Positions 58,121 to 64,000 of a stretch of 64,000 nucleotides of DNA are shown here, in pieces. The DNA is taken from contig NC_081406.1 of assembly GCF_030272615.1 (NCBI RefSeq), positions 172,485,861-172,549,860 of the forward strand, written 5' to 3'. The position numbers were made by a program, and so were the translations under genes. A model generated the notes under the pieces. It saw nothing but the letters and a program-made list of their open reading frames with translations, was not told where the DNA came from and did no database searches. Source of the stretch: Cryptomeria japonica (taxonomy: Eukaryota > Streptophyta > Pinopsida > Cupressales > Cupressaceae). The stretch's first letter is position 1. Every line of letters begins with the position of its first letter.

Positions 58121-61100
58121 ATTCTTAGCTACTATGTTTTCCAAGGACGGATTTCCCCAATTTCTGGTTAGAGCTTAGATAATCTCCCTGGTTTGGCGGA
58201 GTAGTGTGCACTGTGGTCTAGTATTTTGTTCTTTGTCGTAATTATACCTAGCTTTTACTTCCTGATGTCACATTTTTCTGAAACTGGTCGAATTTAAGAG
58301 TATTTTGAGAGTTTTGTGTTACCTTTTCAGTTTTTTCAGTTTCATGATTAATATTAACAAAAATTGTAGGTATCAGAATATGAATAGTACTAAATAAAAA
58401 ATTCATCTATTAATATAGATTAGTTTGAGCTGTTTATGATGAATAACGTATTATATCGAAAGATACTATCTATGACATATAATTCACATAAAATAAAAGA
58501 AAGATGAAATGGAATCATTTCTTTAAAAGTTAATGTTGGTTCTTATAAACAAAAGAAAATCATATTATAGGAATCAAGAAGGAGAATGCTCATTATTAGG
58601 ACGCTACCTAACAATTTTTAAATCTTAACCATAAAAATTGGGCTTCTAACCCATGATCGGGTCCTTTGTTTTAGAAGTGTCAGAAGTGTATTATAATTTA
58701 TTGCTTAGTGTTAGAGTGTGGTATACAATTATGCTTCCTTTCATTTTGGATTAATGATACAAAGATAAATTTTAGATTTAGGATTAATGTATTAGAGCCA
58801 AGATATAATTCTATAGCCAACATTACCATCCCATTTAGTCTAAAGTTATTGTCAAATTAGTTTACATAACTCCTCATAGCCTCTTCTACCCATCAAACAT
58901 AAAGAAAAACAAACATGTGTAGCGATAAAAAAAAATTGTTAGCAATCTAAACTTTCTAGTCAACAATGAAAATTTTGTTACCCCAATTAAAAGTTTATTT
59001 TTTATTTTATTTAGATACCAACTCCACATTTCATACAAAGATAAATACTAAAATCTCCACATATAGCCCTATATCCATTATTCCAACTACATGATAAGGC
59101 TTCTCCTTATTTGGCATAGCCTACCTAGTGATAAAGTTCATTAAGTCATGATAAAAGAAATAGTCAAAACAATTGTGTTCAATTGTCTATATTCTTATCT
59201 TAGTTTGCTCCTTTTTTATGCTTGACCTTCAAATCTTTAAAAAAAATACTCAATTAATTTTTAATTTCTTTCTATAATTTTTCATTTATCTATTGTTCTT
59301 TTTCTTCATTACAAATTGACTTAAATCATTTTGGATGCCCACTCACAACTTCAAAGGGATTGAGTTTGAAATTTTTTAAAAATAAACAAAGTTAGAAGAA
59401 ATGACAACATAGTCCATGATTGAATTTACTTTAACTCAGCTCCAATTATTAGTTTATGCCAAAAGCAAGATACTAATGCATTCATTGAATTCTATTTTTC
59501 ATTAATTTGACAAATCAACACATAGAATTAAAAAATTTCAGCAAAAATTGTATAGTTCAAATTATATTATATTTTAAATGATTATAAAAATATCATTTTT
59601 CTTTATTTCCATTAACTAAAATAAATACAAAATACAAATTTTCTTTACCTAAAATAATATATTTATCTCTATTAAATAAATATTAGGTCTTACAATTTTG
59701 CCACTCAATATTACGTACATCACACATTATTTTAATACACTGCTAACTAAGATGAGATGCCGGCCACATCCCATTGGTTAAATCGTCAATTTAATTAAAA
59801 GGCTATTTTTATTGATCAGTGTGACATAAATACAAGGACTGTGTCAGAAAATTAATTTCCCTTCTCCTGCAAAATCATACGATATTCACATTGAGATGGC
59901 TACCAATATTCATAGGTCAAATATGATTTGTATAACATATTTTCCTCAGACGATTTACACATTATATGTAATAAAAAATCTAGAACAAAACAATAGTTCA
60001 ATAAAAAATATTTTTAAAAACTATTTAATTTAATAGTGAAGTAGTCAATATAGGGGGGAAAATTATTTGTTAATTAATCAAATAATATTTAAAAATAATT
60101 ATTAAAATCTTTAATCAAATTATTCTAAATTTTAAATTTATTACATTTAGATCTAGATTACATAAGTTTTAGTTTTAAACATTTTAAATTGTTTTATATT
60201 TTTAAATTATTACATGTTATTTTTGTGTCTTATCATAAATTTATCCTTGTCAAAAGAATATCATTCATAAATACAAAAATATTGCAATGCTTTTATAAAT
60301 TTCTGTGCTGAGCCAATGAAACATCCTGAGAGTTCATATGAAGATAAATAGATTACATTTACCTCTAAAATTCTACCATCTCTATTAATATAAAAATTAA
60401 GTGATTATAATTTTTTTAAATATATTTGTAATAATAACTTTTTTAATTATAAAATATGTCTTTAGTTATATAAAACAACAAAATGTTTGGTAGAAGTTAA
60501 GCTATCAGCAGTCGAAGTCAGTTTAGTATAGGAGGGCAGTCGGCCGATATCAGATTTGTGCAAAATGGGATGTTTCTCCGATGAGGAGGTCCTGGTTGTA
60601 GTCAAAGTGACGACCAAAAACGGGAGGCCAATGAAGTGTTGCGTGGTTTGGTTTTGAACCTTTATTGACTCGTCTGTCTCATCCATGTGGGACAATGTTG
60701 TAAACACGAATGTGAACAGTTGAGAACCGTTCAACTACCAGACGGTCACTCTTCTGAGCTCGGAGAAGATAAATCTTGTAGCAGCATTCTGTGGAGGGGT
60801 TCGATTTATTGTATTGGTCATTGATCTAAGATAGTTGATCAAGTTCATTGGTCTGAAACTATCTTTAGTGATCTGGGAACCTATTGTTCTGTTTTAATGG
60901 TTACCTGAGAACTGTGATTGGGTGCTTGAAAGAAAAGGATCTATTCTTTATCGTAAACCTTTTTTGCTAAAATAAAGTGATCTTTTAATGGTGGTGGGTT
61001 TTTTTCTCGTAAAGGTTTTTTCACGTTAAATTCGTTGTTCTTTCTGAGATTGTAATTATGTTGTTTATTTTGTATTCTGATTTGTACAGCTTAATGACTG

Positions 61101-63510
61101 TGAATGAAATTAAAAGTATTATCTACTTCCCTCCTCTAAGAAATTAACATTTGGAAAGTGTTTTCCGCATCTTGGTTTCCTAACAGTCTTGTCACCTAAA
61201 TTGGACCAGTTTTCTTAGTACATTCTATATCATGGCCTCCCACTTATTTGTCCATCTCCCTTCTCCGTCCATAGAAACATATAACAACCCTCCCATAGAA
61301 GGAGGTGTTATCATTGGTTGGGGCCAATTGATGATGTTGCCCCCTTTTGTTTGGCCAACCTAAATGATAAAGGTCCCGCCCCATTTAGATTTTCTTTAGT
61401 TTCTTTGAGTTTGTTGGGCTTGGCTCTTTTAATTTTCTTACATTTTTATTTTAAAAATGGTCCAATTGAATTTTGTGGGTATACCTCTCCACCACCCTCA
61501 CTTTTATTTTAATGTCTACTATTATGTTTGAAATCTGCGTGGTCTTTGTCAAATTGAGAATTTTTCTAAGTAAATAAGGCTTTCTTTTAGTTAAACCCCT
61601 AGATATAAAGCACCCCTAGATATAATGATATATAATGATGCAATGCCAATGATATATGATATGCTCTCTTTGTGATGAGCAATGTGATGCAACATCTTAA
61701 ATGGATGTCCAAAGAATTAAAGTAAAATGATTTTTGTCCTTGAATACAACACCTTAAGAAATCAATTAAAATTTTATACATTTAATTCAACATATATTAT
61801 CTATTTGGAGGGAATTATTAAGTGTCCAAATTTGAATTTAAATTTTAAAAGTTTAAAGGTTATTTTTTATATTTTGTGGAATTGACTTGGATTAATTTCA
61901 CATTTCACTAATTTGACACATGTAAAGAAGTGAACTAAATAAATAGTACAACCAATATAAAGGAGATGTAAATGAAATCAAATTAAATTTATCATTGTTT
62001 AGCAACTTCTACACTAAAACATGTTACCTATATACTATCCATTATACTAATGGTAACTTTATCAAAATAGACTCGAAATATATAATTATGCAATTTCAAC
62101 CACTATAAGTTGTAACTTGTTTTTTAGCATATGTAAAACCTATTTATCTTAATCAAAAACTTATTTTTTATCATAGATGAATTTTTATGAAAAAATTTAT
62201 GTTTTATCTAATTTATTAATAACTAGATAATATTTAATAAGTTATATTACATAAAGATATAATTTATTATAGGTTAGTAGTATGAGGTACATACAGTAAG
62301 ATGGAGTGCCAAAAAGTGGTGAAACCATAGTTTTAAAAAAAATAGCATAATGCACTAGTGTTATGGCTTGGTTCCTATTAAAAATATTAAACATAATATA
62401 ATACCATTATAATAATCTCATGTTATATATATATTCAAAATACAAAATGTGTTCTTTTTTATTATAACACATAAAGTTTTTAAAAAAATATATTTCATTT
62501 AAATTATTTCTATAGATAATTGATCCAATCTAGTACATCTTTAGGGTCATTTTTTTTCTTATTCCCCTCTCTTGTTATATTATTGTCAACTCATATCTAA
62601 AATTGAAGCATATTTTTTATATTCTTCATGAATTGGTGTATCATTATCACTAAATAGTTGTTGATGTGAACCTTTATGTAATATTTAATTGCCTCATTTC
62701 TTTTTGGTATAGATATTCTCATTTTATATTGTTTATTATAAGTTTTTACACTTTAATATATATAAATGTACCATTATCACTTTGTCCTCATTAAATTTAT
62801 CCACCTCTTGTATTATTAACCTATCTTTTTATTATCTTCATAAAAAATACTTTGTAAATCCTCTCTTATATGTACCACATATAGTGTCACATATGTCCAA
62901 AGCTTCATTTTGTGTTATCGCATAATGCAACAATAACCTAAGATATAATTGCACTTGATTCTATCAAGGATGTAGGTTATATACAAACATATCAACCTAT
63001 GCAACTCAAATAATAAAATTATAAATCAAATATAAGAAAAAGTATAATGAAAAATATTTTTTTATAATAACAATAGATGGCAAAACATTTTTAATATATA
63101 TCTTAATATTAATGTTTACAAAAATTTCACGTATGATAGATTGCAACAAATCAAAAAATCCTAAATATGGTTTGTTTATTAATCTTTGCCCTCGTTACCC
63201 TATTTCAAAATGAATTTCCATGTTCCTATAGAGATCCTTTAATATATTTAGAAAAAAACAAGTGCCACATAGTGGCGAGTACTTGCCTTGTTTTTCGTAT
63301 AGTTTTAATAATAATTATGATTTAATTTTAATAATGATTATATTTTAAAAGTTATAATAATTAAGATAAAAAATTAAACATAATTATTTCATAATAATTA
63401 AAATTTTACTAGAAAAAATAATATAAATTAAAGAAATCCTAATAAATTTTTAATTTCACAAAATAAAGTTAAATAATTGAAATAGTTTTAGATTTAAATC
63501 TACTTTAAAA
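58121..63510. other. AT-rich spacer downstream of the HMA gene
   Basis: Mostly AT-rich. A less AT-rich block at 60480-60960 holds a 90-residue minus-strand frame (60734-60462) with no recognised domain. The plus strand there contains CATCCATGTGGGACAATGTTG, a motif often seen in plant LTR or leader regions. A similar block lies at 61180-61500. Nothing else can be supported. Confidence 0.55.
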
Positions 63511-63519
63511 ACTAAAATG

Positions 63520-64000
63520 TAATTATTTTTTTTTATTCTCTTTTTTGGTCGATAAAAAGCCGAAGCCAAAGAATTTTATTAATTGAAAAATAGTTACAAT
63601 TACACCTCCATTCAGTGTGGGCACTGGTAGGAAAGAATGGAGGAAAGAAAACCTCCGGTCTAGCCCAGATCTTGTTAGGATCAAAGGAAAAAATGAAATT
63701 TAACTTACAATAATGGGGATGATAAAAGATCCCTGTCCATGGTAGTCTAAGTTACAATAATGATAATGGTTCCCTGTCAGGATAGAATTGAAGAGGCTTG
63801 AGAAAATCCCTGCTGTAAATTAGAGCAGCAACCCTCTGATATCTTGGGGTGACCCATCTTAATGTAATCGGAAATCTTGTTATAACCTGAAATAACATAG
63901 TGAAGCCCTGCACCGCAAGCTGAACAAAACACTCCCAATATTTCTCACCAGAATCTTAGAAGAAAAGTGAATTGAAATTAGCTTCTAATCTAAAATTCAC
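63520..64000 (-). mobile_element. Probable LINE-type 3' end
   Basis: The minus strand ends in TTAATAAAATTCTTTGGCTT, then CGGCTTTTTATCGACC and an A-rich tail (AAAAAAGAGAATAAAAAAAAAT, interrupted by G/T). This is the layout of plant non-LTR retrotransposon 3' ends. The upstream part (63600-64000) has no stop-free coding frame of note and runs off the window. The TATCGACCAAAA end resembles TACCGATCAAAA at 29874. A host gene's last exon with a poly(A) signal is the alternative. Confidence 0.4.

Noticed and set aside
60462-60734. 90-residue minus-strand frame
   Set aside because: No recognisable domain; the area looks like untranslated or LTR-type sequence on the plus strand.

Overview
The window looks like nuclear DNA from a seed plant with a large, repeat-rich genome, probably a gymnosperm-type genome. 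That assignment is an inference from three things: nested and decayed LTR retrotransposons, long AT-rich spacers, and a plant-specific HMA-domain (HIPP-type) gene with plant introns. Only one ordinary gene looks intact, the small HMA-domain protein gene at 57673-58120. A broken relative lies at 5253-5537. Almost everything else is mobile or repetitive DNA.

Layout. 1-3630 is a minisatellite built from a ~20-bp unit present in both orientations. 3630-4790 is a purine-only-like tract. 4800-5540 holds short palindromes and the HMA pseudogene. 5540-10450 is AT-rich or T/G-rich spacer with degenerate telomere-like repeats at 6530-6860. A decayed Ty3/gypsy element on the minus strand fills 10700-13830. 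A second gypsy remnant (plus strand) carries RT at 16680-17609 and integrase from 24503. It is split by a Ty1/copia element (17610-24502) that has both LTRs, gag, protease, integrase, RT and a still-open RNase H reading frame.

24864-54956 is a tandem duplication. Each copy runs from gypsy integrase, through a microsatellite, a minus-strand internally deleted copia element and a second microsatellite, to gypsy gag. Copy 1 (24864-46028) is longer than copy 2 (46029-54956) mainly because a 12.7-kb hAT-type DNA transposon (26943-39685, 8-bp near-identical target duplications) sits inside its copia element.

This hAT element is the most unusual object. It encodes a hAT transposase-like ORF (38943-36175) and a second, unrecognised ORF of about 1,160 codons (33443-29958), both on the minus strand. 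Each is read in one frame throughout and is broken only by nonsense codons, with no frameshift seen. Arrays of a near-palindromic CG-containing motif (TCGC-AGCT-GCGA type) lie on both sides of the unknown ORF. A plausible reading is a large two-gene DNA transposon that has since decayed by point mutation. The function of the second protein is unknown.

54957-64000 is mostly AT-rich spacer around the HMA gene. A probable LINE-type 3' end, minus strand, lies at the right edge.
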